Assembly (NCBI GenBank): GCA_017618515.1
Contig: JAFZUB010000019.1
Coordinates: 1 to 6,651, forward strand
Reading direction: 5' to 3'
DNA from: Bacteroidaceae bacterium
GTDB lineage: Bacteria; Bacteroidota; Bacteroidia; Bacteroidales; Bacteroidaceae
Length of the DNA stretch: 6,651 bases
The translations under genes were made by a program, and so were the position numbers. Shown here piece after piece: positions 1-6,496 of the stretch. The notes below the pieces were generated by a model, which was not told the DNA's origin, searched no databases, and saw nothing but the letters and a program-made list of their open reading frames with translations. The number at the start of each line of letters is the position of its first letter. Position 1 is the stretch's first letter.

Positions 1-138
1 ATCGGCAATTTCCACTCGTATGTGACTGACGCAAAAAAGGCTTTCCTTGTTTATCGCGTAAAGGGACTGCCCATTGCTATAAGTGTAAGCGAGCCCGACG
101 AGTTTTTGCCGTACTATCTGAAAGGAGGTTCAAAATGA
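1..138 (+). CDS. 3' end of an unidentified protein gene (partial)
   Basis: The reading frame is open from the first base to the TGA at 136-138 and gives 45 C-terminal residues, ending YYLKGGSK. The start lies outside the window. I do not recognise the family. The visible tail is a mixed hydrophobic and charged stretch (for example VYRVKGLPIAISVSEPDEF) with no membrane segment or known motif. Support for it being a real gene comes from its end: its TGA overlaps the ATG of the helix-turn-helix gene as ATGA, with a strong Shine-Dalgarno site just before, which is the usual layout of a translationally coupled pair. A small protein paired with an Xre regulator could be a toxin-antitoxin or phage-like regulatory pair, but nothing seen here shows that. 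Confidence 0.6.
   Translation: MGNFHSYVTDAKKAFLVYRVKGLPIAISVSEPDEFLPYYLKGGSK
121..128 (+). promoter_or_regulatory. Strong Shine-Dalgarno site of the helix-turn-helix gene
   Basis: AAAGGAGG lies 6 nt before the ATG at 135. This is a near-complete match to the 16S rRNA 3' end. Bacteroidota genes commonly lack such sites, so its presence fixes the start of the regulator and suggests high or coupled translation. It sits inside the last codons of the upstream gene. Confidence 0.75.
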
Positions 139-476
139 ATCTTCTATATGATTTTTCATCAGCTCTCTTGCAAGCCCGGCAGCGTAAGGGTGTAACACAA
201 GAACAAGTTGCTACTGCTTTAGAAGTCTCACAGGCCACATATAATGCGTGGGAGTGCGGGCACCGCATTTGTCCTTACAAACATATCATTGCCCTCATCA
301 GTTATTTTGACGATGAGCAATTTACCCGTCGAATGATTCGCATCTTGCTCACATTGCAGCATAATATGGCAGGGCTGAACAAGAAGTCAACATTTGAGCT
401 GACTACATACTATATGAAACTCATCTCTTTGCTTGCCGATGAGTGCACCGAGTGGCTCAAGACATTGCCAAAATAG
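135..476 (+). CDS. Xre-family helix-turn-helix transcriptional regulator (small)
   Basis: This 113-residue protein has an N-terminal Cro/C1-type DNA-binding fold. Residues 8-18 form the first helix (SSALLQARQRK), VTQEQVATAL at 20-29 matches helix 2, and SQATYNAWE at 32-40 matches the recognition helix and the conserved Trp-Glu that follows in Xre proteins. Residues 50-113 are predicted mostly helical, with hydrophobic spacing (IIALISYF, MIRILLTL, MKLISLLA), and may serve dimerisation or partner binding; I do not recognise that half. There is no signal peptide or membrane segment, so it should act in the cytoplasm as a repressor or antitoxin. The start is fixed by the Shine-Dalgarno site and the ATGA overlap with the preceding gene. 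Its DNA target is unknown; the palindromic repeats just downstream are one candidate (inference only). Confidence 0.85.
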   Translation: MNLLYDFSSALLQARQRKGVTQEQVATALEVSQATYNAWECGHRICPYKHIIALISYFDDEQFTRRMIRILLTLQHNMAGLNKKSTFELTTYYMKLISLLADECTEWLKTLPK

Positions 477-502
477 GTGGAAGTGCCGCAAAATCTAAGG
501 CA

Positions 503-586
503 GACTTCACGGAAAACAGCCACAACCTCATGAAAAATAAACGCGACTTCGCGGAATATAAACGCGACTTCGCGCATTTTTTTTGC
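503..586. repeat. Four-copy degenerate 21-bp tandem repeat with near-palindromic cores
   Basis: Units begin at 503, 524, 545 and 566. The 17-base string ATAAACGCGACTTCGCG is exact at 537-553 and 558-574, giving the 21-base spacing. Against the 545-565 unit, those at 503 and 524 each match at 15 of 21 positions. The fourth unit keeps only its first nine bases before running into a T tract. In the two best copies CGCGACTTCGCG is an inverted repeat (arms CGCGA/TCGCG, 2-base centre). Because 21 is a multiple of three, one frame reads as a heptad repeat, KRDFAEY then KRDFA, but it has no convincing start. Confidence 0.75.
563..584 (+). terminator. Possible intrinsic terminator downstream of the regulator
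   Basis: The inverted repeat CGCGACTTCGCG (563-574) gives a GC-rich 5-bp stem and is followed, after CA, by eight T residues (577-584). Its place about 90 nt after the regulator stop fits the end of that transcript. The stem is short and the tight loop would open at least one pair, so it may be weak. Confidence 0.4.
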
Positions 587-601
587 GATCTCCTTTAATT
601 C

Positions 602-689
602 TTTCGGCCGAAATTATAATTCATTTCCTTGGAAATGACTAATCGCTTCGGCGGAAGTGATTAATCATTTCCGTCGAAAGAACTTGGGG
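602..689. repeat. Four-copy 22-bp tandem repeat with palindrome-like cores
   Basis: Units begin at 602, 624, 646 and 668. Each opens with a 12-base core of dyad symmetry: TTTCGGCCGAAA (perfect palindrome), TTTCCTTGGAAA (perfect arms, two-base centre), CTTCGGCGGAAG and TTTCCGTCGAAA. A 10-base AT-rich tail follows: TTATAATTCA, TGACTAATCG, TGATTAATCA, and a diverged fourth tail. Core dyad symmetry is better kept than core sequence, which suggests selection on pairing or on binding by a dimeric protein. It is not a CRISPR: there are no unique spacers. It resembles iterons in unit length only. Confidence 0.75.
631..672. other. Long hairpin with a mutually exclusive alternative fold
   Basis: GGAAATGACTAATCGCTTC (631-649) pairs with GAAGTGATTAATCATTTCC (654-672) across the four-base loop GGCG. 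This makes a 19-bp stem with one C-A mismatch and one G-U pair. The same 631-638 segment, GGAAATGA, also pairs perfectly with TCATTTCC at 621-628 across a TT centre. Both structures cannot form at once, as in switch-like leaders. No T tract follows the stem, so it is not a standard terminator. It could instead be a by-product of the palindromic repeats. Confidence 0.55.
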
Positions 690-698
690 AGAACGCGC

Positions 699-824
699 TT
701 TTTTCAGATAAAGTCCGCTAAAAATTTGGAGATCTCGGCTTTATTTTTCGTGAAGTCGGGCTTTTATTTCATGGCGTCTGATTTATTTTTCTCGAACTGC
801 GGTTCTTTCAGCGGAGGAGGTCGG
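699..824. repeat. Degenerate T-rich 21-bp tandem array (about six units)
   Basis: Units can be laid out at 699, 720, 741, 762, 783 and 804. The best pair, 741-761 and 783-803, shares TTATTTTTC and matches at 15 of 21 positions; 699-719 matches 741-761 at 12 of 21. Other units are weaker, so the outer limits are uncertain. In the frame beginning at 657 the array reads as degenerate heptads such as LFFVKSG, FYFMASD and LFFSNCG. I take that as a consequence of the repeat, not as evidence of a protein. Confidence 0.45.
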
Positions 825-947
825 AAAATGCAAGAAGTGACGGTCAAAAAGGGGGAAAAAGAGTAAAACGGGTGTCATTTTGAGTCTTTTTAGTATGTTT
901 TTACATAAAACAACATATAAAAGGGCGGCGATATGGAAGATTGTCAC

Positions 948-955
948 TACTTTTG
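948..955 (+). promoter_or_regulatory. Probable Bacteroidota promoter -7 box for the envelope operon
   Basis: TACTTTTG fits the Bacteroidota housekeeping consensus TAnnTTTG. No clear TTTG element is seen about 20 bases upstream, so only half of the promoter is recognisable. Transcription would be expected to begin a few bases after 955, around 960-963, which bears on the start codon of the next gene. Confidence 0.55.
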
Positions 956-987
956 CACATTAAATGCGCACAGTATCAATTAATGTA

Positions 988-2385
988 ATGTACACTCTTC
1001 CTTTTCACACTCACATCGCGCGCGCGCTCCTCGTCGTAGCATTGGCAGCACTGACCTTGACAAGCTGTGTCAGCAGTTCCTCGGATGATTATTACGCCAG
1101 CAGTGACTGCGCCATCACGGCCATGACGATAGGAACACTCAAACGCACTGTACAATCCACCACTACCGACGGTCGCGACACCACTTACTCCGTGTCAGTG
1201 GCTGGTTCGGCATTCCCCATGTATATTGACCAACTGAGATTAGAGATATACAACCCCGATTCGCTGCCGCAAAACACCAACGTCTCCAAGGTGGTGCTTA
1301 CCAGCGTGACCAGCGACGGTACTGTTTTCTACCGCACCGCCAGCGGTACCGACACGTTGCTCACCACCACCGACTCTATCGACTTCACGCAACCGAGGAT
1401 ATTCACCTGCCTCAGCAGCGACGGCACGCAGAGCAAGATTTACAAGGTGTCAATCAATGTGCATAAGACATACTCGGAGGACTTCACCTGGACAACTGAG
1501 GCCGACGACCCCGCAACTTTCGCCGGTGTAACCGCACAGAAGGCTTTCATCTTCAACAATAGTCTCATGGTATTCGCCCAAAAGGACGGCAGCCTCACGC
1601 TGCTGACAGCAGCCATCGACTCACCCTCTGAATGGACAGCCACACCCATCACAGACCTCGCTGCAATGACTCCCGAAGACATCGTACTATTCAACGGCTC
1701 CTTCTACTGCGCCGATAGTGGCAACCTCATGATATCGGAAGACGGCACCCAGTGGTCAATTGTCAATTGTCAATTGTCAGTCGACAAAATGCTCGCCGCT
1801 GGCAGAGAGACCATTTATGCCCTTTCAGGCAACGACATATACTGCTCCACCGACGGCACCAACTGGAATATGGACACCAGCGAGAGCGACATGCCCGCTA
1901 TACCCGAAATGAACAGGCCCTCAGTGTGGAGCCCCATGTCCTTTAACGACAACTTCAGCTATATCCTCATAGGCGGAACGAGCAACGACACCCCGTGCAT
2001 CTGGCGCAAAGTAGTAGATGCCAACGGCAACGACACAGAGCCGTGGTCGCTCTTCCCGCAAGGCGAGAATGGCCTGAACATGTATCCCGCACTGCCGCAG
2101 TCGGCTATGGTAGCCTACGACTCCAAGATACTGTATGCCGGACTGGAAGGCGATACGCTCAGCAACTTCTACCTCAGCAGCGACGGCGGTCGCAACTGGC
2201 TAGAGCAAACCAGGACGGGCAACCACCCCGCCAACATAGAGGCGCAGTCGTTTAGCATGACGACCGACGATGACAACTTCGTATGGCTCGTCTTCGCACC
2301 GAGCGGCAAAGTGCTTAGGGGTCGCCTCAACCGACTGGGCTATGCTGACAACCAGAAAATATTTGTAAAAGGAGTAAGGAGATGA
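988..2385 (+). CDS. DUF6242-like surface lipoprotein with Asp-box repeats
   Basis: From ATG 988 this is a 465-residue lipoprotein. The signal peptide has a hydrophobic core (LLVVALAALTLTS) and a lipobox ending at Cys27; the following SSSSDD is rich in Ser and Asp, as in many Bacteroidota surface lipoproteins. Residues about 30-165 (ITAMTIGTLKRT, NPDSLPQNTNVSKV, IYKVSINVHK) resemble the N-terminal part of DUF6242 proteins. The rest has three Asp-box motifs, SEDGTQW near 250, STDGTNW near 287 and SSDGGRNW near 397, as in sialidase-like beta-propellers. Asp boxes are structural, so they do not show enzyme activity. An upstream ATG at 964 is in frame (473 residues) but would leave almost no leader after the promoter box, so 988 is preferred. 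Its TGA overlaps the next ATG. Function unknown; the family call is from recall. Confidence 0.82.
   Translation: MYTLPFHTHIARALLVVALAALTLTSCVSSSSDDYYASSDCAITAMTIGTLKRTVQSTTTDGRDTTYSVSVAGSAFPMYIDQLRLEIYNPDSLPQNTNVSKVVLTSVTSDGTVFYRTASGTDTLLTTTDSIDFTQPRIFTCLSSDGTQSKIYKVSINVHKTYSEDFTWTTEADDPATFAGVTAQKAFIFNNSLMVFAQKDGSLTLLTAAIDSPSEWTATPITDLAAMTPEDIVLFNGSFYCADSGNLMISEDGTQWSIVNCQLSVDKMLAAGRETIYALSGNDIYCSTDGTNWNMDTSESDMPAIPEMNRPSVWSPMSFNDNFSYILIGGTSNDTPCIWRKVVDANGNDTEPWSLFPQGENGLNMYPALPQSAMVAYDSKILYAGLEGDTLSNFYLSSDGGRNWLEQTRTGNHPANIEAQSFSMTTDDDNFVWLVFAPSGKVLRGRLNRLGYADNQKIFVKGVRR
1756..1776 (+). repeat. Three perfect tandem copies of TCAATTG inside the lipoprotein gene
   Basis: TCAATTG occurs three times in a row at 1756, 1763 and 1770, then TCA. 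It encodes SIVNCQLS directly after the first Asp box. Three copies are 21 bp and keep the frame, while gain or loss of one copy (7 bp) would shift it. The surrounding sequence is otherwise GC-richer and codon-like, so this looks like a later insertion or expansion. Confidence 0.9.
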
Positions 2386-3080
2386 AGAAACTCTTGTATT
2401 TGCTTGCTATAGTGATGCTGCAGCCCTCGATGATAAAGGCGCAGGAAGACGCTGATTTCCGTATGGAGATTGGTGGCGGCATCGGTAGCAACTTCTACAT
2501 GGGTGACCTAAACAATAAGATGCTTTCGTGCATGCAGCCCGCCGTCGGTGCTTATTGGCGCTACCTCTTCGACCACTACAACTCGCTGAAGGTCAACTTG
2601 ACTTACGCAGGTGTCAAGGGTAGCACAGAGGACCAGGAAAACTTCTACCCCTACAACCCCAAGAGTGGGTCGGCTGCCGATATGCCGATGAAGGCAAAGT
2701 TCACGGGTGGCGTGATCGATATGAGTTGCATGTATGAAATCAACTTTTTCCCTTATGGCTACTACCAGGACTTCTTCGGTCACAAGCGCTTGACTCCCTT
2801 CCTGCAGATTGGCCTAGGCCTGACCTACGCCTGCGTGGGCAAGGAGGCAGGGTTGAATGTGCCAGTGGGGGTGGGAGTGAAATATCGCGCTTCGAAGCGT
2901 CTCAATGTCTCCTTCGATTGGGCGATGCACTTCACCACTACCGACAAGATCGACGGATTGGAAGACCCACTAGGCATCAAGTCGTCAGGATTTAAAAACA
3001 AAGACCACTACGGAGTGGCGCTTCTGTCGCTGACCTACAGTTTCTCACCGCGCTGCCCCAACTGCAATAAAGCAAAATAA
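2382..3080 (+). CDS. DUF6089-like outer membrane beta-barrel protein
   Basis: This 232-residue protein starts with a Sec signal peptide (MKKLLYLLAIVMLQPSMIKA), probably cleaved before Gln21. The mature part has alternating aromatic and glycine-rich strands typical of a small outer-membrane barrel: FRMEIGGGIGSNFYMGDL near 26, YLFDHYNSLKVNLTYAGV, LTPFLQIGLGLTYA, and a last strand GVALLSLTYSF. I place it in the DUF6089 group from this pattern and from its position before uppS and bamA, an order I recall from Bacteroidales. After the last strand comes a short tail with a CPNC pair (Cys225, Cys228). Its ATG overlaps the lipoprotein stop as ATGA, and AAAGGAG lies nine bases upstream, so start and coupling are well supported. 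Function is unknown; an envelope or cytoskeleton-linked role is only inferred. Confidence 0.85.
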   Translation: MKKLLYLLAIVMLQPSMIKAQEDADFRMEIGGGIGSNFYMGDLNNKMLSCMQPAVGAYWRYLFDHYNSLKVNLTYAGVKGSTEDQENFYPYNPKSGSAADMPMKAKFTGGVIDMSCMYEINFFPYGYYQDFFGHKRLTPFLQIGLGLTYACVGKEAGLNVPVGVGVKYRASKRLNVSFDWAMHFTTTDKIDGLEDPLGIKSSGFKNKDHYGVALLSLTYSFSPRCPNCNKAK

Positions 3081-3830
3081 ATGAACTCCACCATACAGAT
3101 AGACTCCGATAGAATACCGCAGCACGTGGCCATCATCATGGACGGCAACGGGCGCTGGGCCAAGCAGCGCGGCCTGCACCGCAACATGGGGCACCAGCAA
3201 GGCGTAGAGACTGTGAAACGCATCACGGAGCTCTCAACACGTATAGGCATCAAATACCTCACGCTCTACACTTTCTCCACGGAGAATTGGAGCCGCCCTA
3301 GCGACGAGGTGGCGGCGCTGATGGGACTGGTGCTCGACTCACTGGAGGAGGAGATATTCATGGCCAACAACGTACGCTTCCGCATGATTGGCGATGCTGA
3401 TCGACTGCCCCAAGCAGTGCGCGACCGCATAAGGCAGTGCGAAGAACGCACCAGCGGCAACACAAAGATGACAATGGTGATAGCCATGAGCTACTCCTCG
3501 CGCTGGGAGATAACCAACGCAACCCGCGAGTTGGCGACAATGGTCAAGGACGGCAAACTGATGCCCGACGACATCACGGAGCAGACCATCAGCAACCATC
3601 TCACCACAGCCTTCATGCCCGACCCTGACTTGCTGATACGCACCGGCGGCGAACTGAGACTGAGCAACTATCTGATGTGGCAATGCGCATACTCGGAGTT
3701 ATACTTCTGCGACACCTACTGGCCCGACTTCACGGAAGACGAGATGCTGAAGGCCATCAGCGACTATCAGCAGCGCGAACGCCGATATGGCAAAACGAGC
3801 GAACAAATAACAAGCAAAAATGAAGAGTAG
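3081..3830 (+). CDS. uppS: Isoprenyl transferase (undecaprenyl diphosphate synthase)
   Basis: This cis-prenyltransferase condenses isopentenyl diphosphate units onto farnesyl diphosphate to make undecaprenyl diphosphate, the lipid carrier for peptidoglycan and surface glycans, at the cytoplasmic face of the inner membrane. Its 249 residues are close to the usual size (E. coli about 253). Family motifs are present in order: [13 protein letters not shown] with catalytic Asp21, [14 protein letters not shown] near 61-74, and the substrate-binding [10 protein letters not shown] at 187-196 followed by SELYF with Glu206. No key residue appears missing. The ATG directly follows the TAA of the barrel gene, and its 3' end overlaps bamA by 11 nt, so it is part of one transcript with both. 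No signal peptide or transmembrane helix is seen, as expected. Confidence 0.97.
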   Translation: MNSTIQIDSDRIPQHVAIIMDGNGRWAKQRGLHRNMGHQQGVETVKRITELSTRIGIKYLTLYTFSTENWSRPSDEVAALMGLVLDSLEEEIFMANNVRFRMIGDADRLPQAVRDRIRQCEERTSGNTKMTMVIAMSYSSRWEITNATRELATMVKDGKLMPDDITEQTISNHLTTAFMPDPDLLIRTGGELRLSNYLMWQCAYSELYFCDTYWPDFTEDEMLKAISDYQQRERRYGKTSEQITSKNEE

Positions 3831-6450
3831 TCTTTTACATATATTTCTATTATTTGCGGTGACAGTAAGCTCGCTGGCACAAAGCAGCAACACGAAGGCC
3901 AAGCCCACCCTCGCATACTCCACCGACCCCACGGTGTACACCCTCGGAGGCGTAAGCATCGACGGCATCAACGACGAGCAAGAGGTCAACCGGTTGATAG
4001 GCATGGCCGGACTGATAGTGGGGCAAGAGATTACTTTCCCAAAAGCTGACAACGAGATAACAAAGGCTGTGCGCAACCTCTGGAGCCAGAGGCTGTTCTC
4101 CGACGTAACCATAACCGCTGACAGCATCGTCGGCAACACTATTTACCTGCATATCCAGCTGGCAGCCCATCCGCAACTGACTGAGGTTAATTACAGCGGA
4201 ATCAAGAAAACCGAGCGCGAAGACCTAGAAGAGAAACTGAAACTCAGACCAGGCAACCAGATCTCCGTGGACGTGATTGACAGGGTGAAGTATATCATCC
4301 AGACCTTCTTTGAAGACAAAGGCTTCAAGAATGTAGATATAGAGGTGCTGCAGCGCGATGACCCGAAATCGCCCAACCATGTGCTACTCGACATCAATAT
4401 CAACAAGAACGAGAAAGTCAAGGTACACCGCATCTACTTCACCGGCGCTGACGAAGCTCTGCAGAAATCGCTGAAGAGAGCGATGAAGAAGACCCGCGAG
4501 GTGGGCAAGTTGCGCAATTTCTTCTCATCGAAGAAGTTTATTGAAGAGAAATACACCGCCGACAAGGCTGCCGTGGTTAGCAAATACAACTCATGGGGTT
4601 ACCGCGACGCGTTTATCGTGGCCGACAGCGTGGTGCCGTTTGATGAGAAGCACGTAGACGTGTATCTCACCATTGACCAAGGCGGCAAGTACTATGTGCG
4701 CAATATCAACTGGGTGGGCAACACCGTCTATTCCACCGATGCGCTCGCCAAGACGCTGCAACTCAAGAATGGCGATATCTACAATCAGGAACTGCTCACC
4801 AAGCGCCTTGGCACCGACATGAGCAAGGCTGACGATGACGCCATCGCCAATCAATACTACAACCACGGATATGTGTTCAACCGCATCATCCCTGTAGAAA
4901 CAAATGTGGTGGGCGACTCCGTGGACCTCGAGATACGTATCCGCGAAGGTAAGCAGGCTACGCTCAACAAGATTAATATCATTGGCAACGAGCATGTATT
5001 TGAAGACGTGGTACGCCGCGAGTTGCGCACTAAGCCTGGCGACCTCTTCAACAAGGAAGCATTGATGCGCTCACTGCGCGACCTGGCGTCGATGGGACAC
5101 TTCGACCCCGAGCAGCTCACTCCCGACCTCAAACAAGACGAGGCCGATGGCACAGTGGATATCACCTACAAACTGTCGTCAAAATCAACCGACAAATTGG
5201 AGTTCTCGATGGGCTACGGAGCAATGGGTGTAACGGGACGTATCGCTGTGCAGTTCAACAACTTCGCGATACAGAATCTGTTTAAGAAAGGCAATGCCCG
5301 CAACTTCTTCCTGCCGCAGGGCGAGGGACAAAGCGTGGAGATAGCCGCCCAGACCAACGGACGCTACTATCAGCAGTACAGCCTCTCGTTTATGGACCCC
5401 TGGTTTGGCAAGAAACGTCCCAACCAGCTCTCGGTCAGCCTATTCTACAGCAAGCAGACAGACGTAAACAGCAATTACTACAACTCGGCGTATTATAATA
5501 ACTATTACAGCCGCCTCTACGGCTACGGCTCATCGTCTAACTACTACAACTACGCCGACTACTACGACCCCGATAAATATGTGCAGATTCTCGGCGGTAG
5601 CATAGGCTGGGGTAAGCGACTGAGATGGCCCGATGATTACTTCAACTTCTCAGCCATGCTCACCTTCCAGCGCTATAACCTCAAGCAGTGGCAGTACTTC
5701 ATCATGACTGACGGTAACTGCAACAACCTCAACCTGACGCTGAGCCTCACACGCAACTCTTCAGACCAGCCGTTCTTCCCACGAAGAGGCTCCGACCTCG
5801 CTCTAAGCGTGTCGGCTACTCCTCCCTACTCGATGTGGGACGGCAAGGACTACGCCAATCTGGCCAACAACACTTCTTCCGCAACATATCTGCAAGAGAT
5901 GAAGCAGAAATATCGCTGGATAGAATACCACAAATGGAAGTTCCGCTTCAAGACTTACACGGCCCTCACAAAGGCCGACAAATGTCCTGTGCTGATGACG
6001 CGCACAGAGTTTGGTCTGCTCGGCTACTACCACAAGCATAAGCCATCGCCCTTCGAGACGTTCTATATGGGCGGCGACGGAATGTCGGGCTACTCCTACA
6101 ACTACGCCACCGAGACCATCGGACTGCGAGGCTACGACAACGGCGCCCTCACTCCTCAGGGAATGGAGGCCTATGCCTACAGCCGACTCTCGATGGAATT
6201 GCGCTATCCTCTGCTGCTGGGCAATACCAGCATCTATGCCCTCGGATTCCTGGAGGGGGGTAATGCCTGGACTTCGTGCTCTAAGTTCAACCCCTTCGAC
6301 CTCAAGCGCTCGGCAGGCGCCGGCTTACGACTCTTCCTTCCGATGATTGGTATGCTCGGTATCGACTGGGCCTACGGCTTCGACAAGATATTTGGCTCGC
6401 GTAACTATAGTGGCAGCCAGTTCCACTTCATTATCGGACAGGAATTCTAG
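3820..6450 (+). CDS. bamA: Outer membrane protein assembly factor BamA
   Basis: BamA is the central subunit of the machine that folds and inserts beta-barrel proteins into the outer membrane. The 876-residue protein has a signal peptide ([20 protein letters not shown], cleaved near Gln21). Five POTRA-like periplasmic repeats follow, at about 40-115, 119-198, 201-288, 290-372 and 379-455; typical starts are VRNINWVGN and [11 protein letters not shown]-terminal barrel runs from about 460 to the terminal Phe876, and the protein ends FHFIIGQEF as a beta-signal. LRGY at 769-772 is the conserved loop-6 (V/I)RG(F/Y) motif. Residues 548-588 are an unusual tyrosine- and asparagine-rich segment, probably a surface loop. 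The gene is somewhat longer than E. coli bamA (about 810). Its start lies inside the end of uppS (11-nt overlap), and a chaperone gene follows. Confidence 0.96.
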   Translation: MKSSLLHIFLLFAVTVSSLAQSSNTKAKPTLAYSTDPTVYTLGGVSIDGINDEQEVNRLIGMAGLIVGQEITFPKADNEITKAVRNLWSQRLFSDVTITADSIVGNTIYLHIQLAAHPQLTEVNYSGIKKTEREDLEEKLKLRPGNQISVDVIDRVKYIIQTFFEDKGFKNVDIEVLQRDDPKSPNHVLLDININKNEKVKVHRIYFTGADEALQKSLKRAMKKTREVGKLRNFFSSKKFIEEKYTADKAAVVSKYNSWGYRDAFIVADSVVPFDEKHVDVYLTIDQGGKYYVRNINWVGNTVYSTDALAKTLQLKNGDIYNQELLTKRLGTDMSKADDDAIANQYYNHGYVFNRIIPVETNVVGDSVDLEIRIREGKQATLNKINIIGNEHVFEDVVRRELRTKPGDLFNKEALMRSLRDLASMGHFDPEQLTPDLKQDEADGTVDITYKLSSKSTDKLEFSMGYGAMGVTGRIAVQFNNFAIQNLFKKGNARNFFLPQGEGQSVEIAAQTNGRYYQQYSLSFMDPWFGKKRPNQLSVSLFYSKQTDVNSNYYNSAYYNNYYSRLYGYGSSSNYYNYADYYDPDKYVQILGGSIGWGKRLRWPDDYFNFSAMLTFQRYNLKQWQYFIMTDGNCNNLNLTLSLTRNSSDQPFFPRRGSDLALSVSATPPYSMWDGKDYANLANNTSSATYLQEMKQKYRWIEYHKWKFRFKTYTALTKADKCPVLMTRTEFGLLGYYHKHKPSPFETFYMGGDGMSGYSYNYATETIGLRGYDNGALTPQGMEAYAYSRLSMELRYPLLLGNTSIYALGFLEGGNAWTSCSKFNPFDLKRSAGAGLRLFLPMIGMLGIDWAYGFDKIFGSRNYSGSQFHFIIGQEF

Positions 6451-6496
6451 CTTTATATGACATTTTAAATATTTGACAATCATAAATACTGAAAAC

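Larger units (their letters stand above)
477..963. other. Gene-free region built of 21-22 bp degenerate repeats
   Basis: About 490 bases separate the regulator from the envelope operon. No reading frame here looks like a gene: the candidates are short, lack ribosome sites and consist of repeat-derived heptapeptides. It holds three successive repeat arrays (503-586, 602-689, 699-824), a possible terminator (563-584), a hairpin with a competing fold (621-672) and a promoter box (948-955). I see nothing distinct in 830-940 beyond AT-rich sequence, which would suit an upstream promoter region. Confidence 0.7.

Noticed and set aside
443..598. Open frame overlapping the end of the regulator, reading KRDFAEY-type heptads
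   Set aside because: Only a GTG at its 5' limit and an internal ATG at 530 could start it, with no Shine-Dalgarno site. The regulator has a natural-looking end in its own frame, so a frameshifted tail is not supported.
503..689. Possible CRISPR array
   Set aside because: Units are contiguous with no unique spacers, are degenerate, and no cas-like gene is present.
657..866. 69-codon + strand open frame in the intergenic region
   Set aside because: It has no ribosome site, starts inside the 22-bp repeat array, and its peptide follows the 21-bp repeat period. It is better explained by the repeats than by a gene.
1017..1027. Alternating CG run in the lipoprotein signal-peptide codons
   Set aside because: Eleven bases of CG alternation could slip, but the run is short and fits ordinary codons for Ile-Ala-Arg-Ala. 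It is not enough to call a contingency repeat.
3699..4139. 146-codon minus-strand open frame, the longest on that strand
   Set aside because: It lies opposite the 3' end of uppS and the 5' end of bamA, both certain genes. Its peptide shows no family features.
4591..4995. 134-codon minus-strand open frame
   Set aside because: It lies wholly opposite the bamA POTRA region and is a shadow of that gene's codon pattern.
6451..6496. Separate promoter or terminator between bamA and the chaperone gene
   Set aside because: TTTG at 6472-6475 is present but no TAnnTTTG box follows at the right distance. No stem followed by a T tract is visible.
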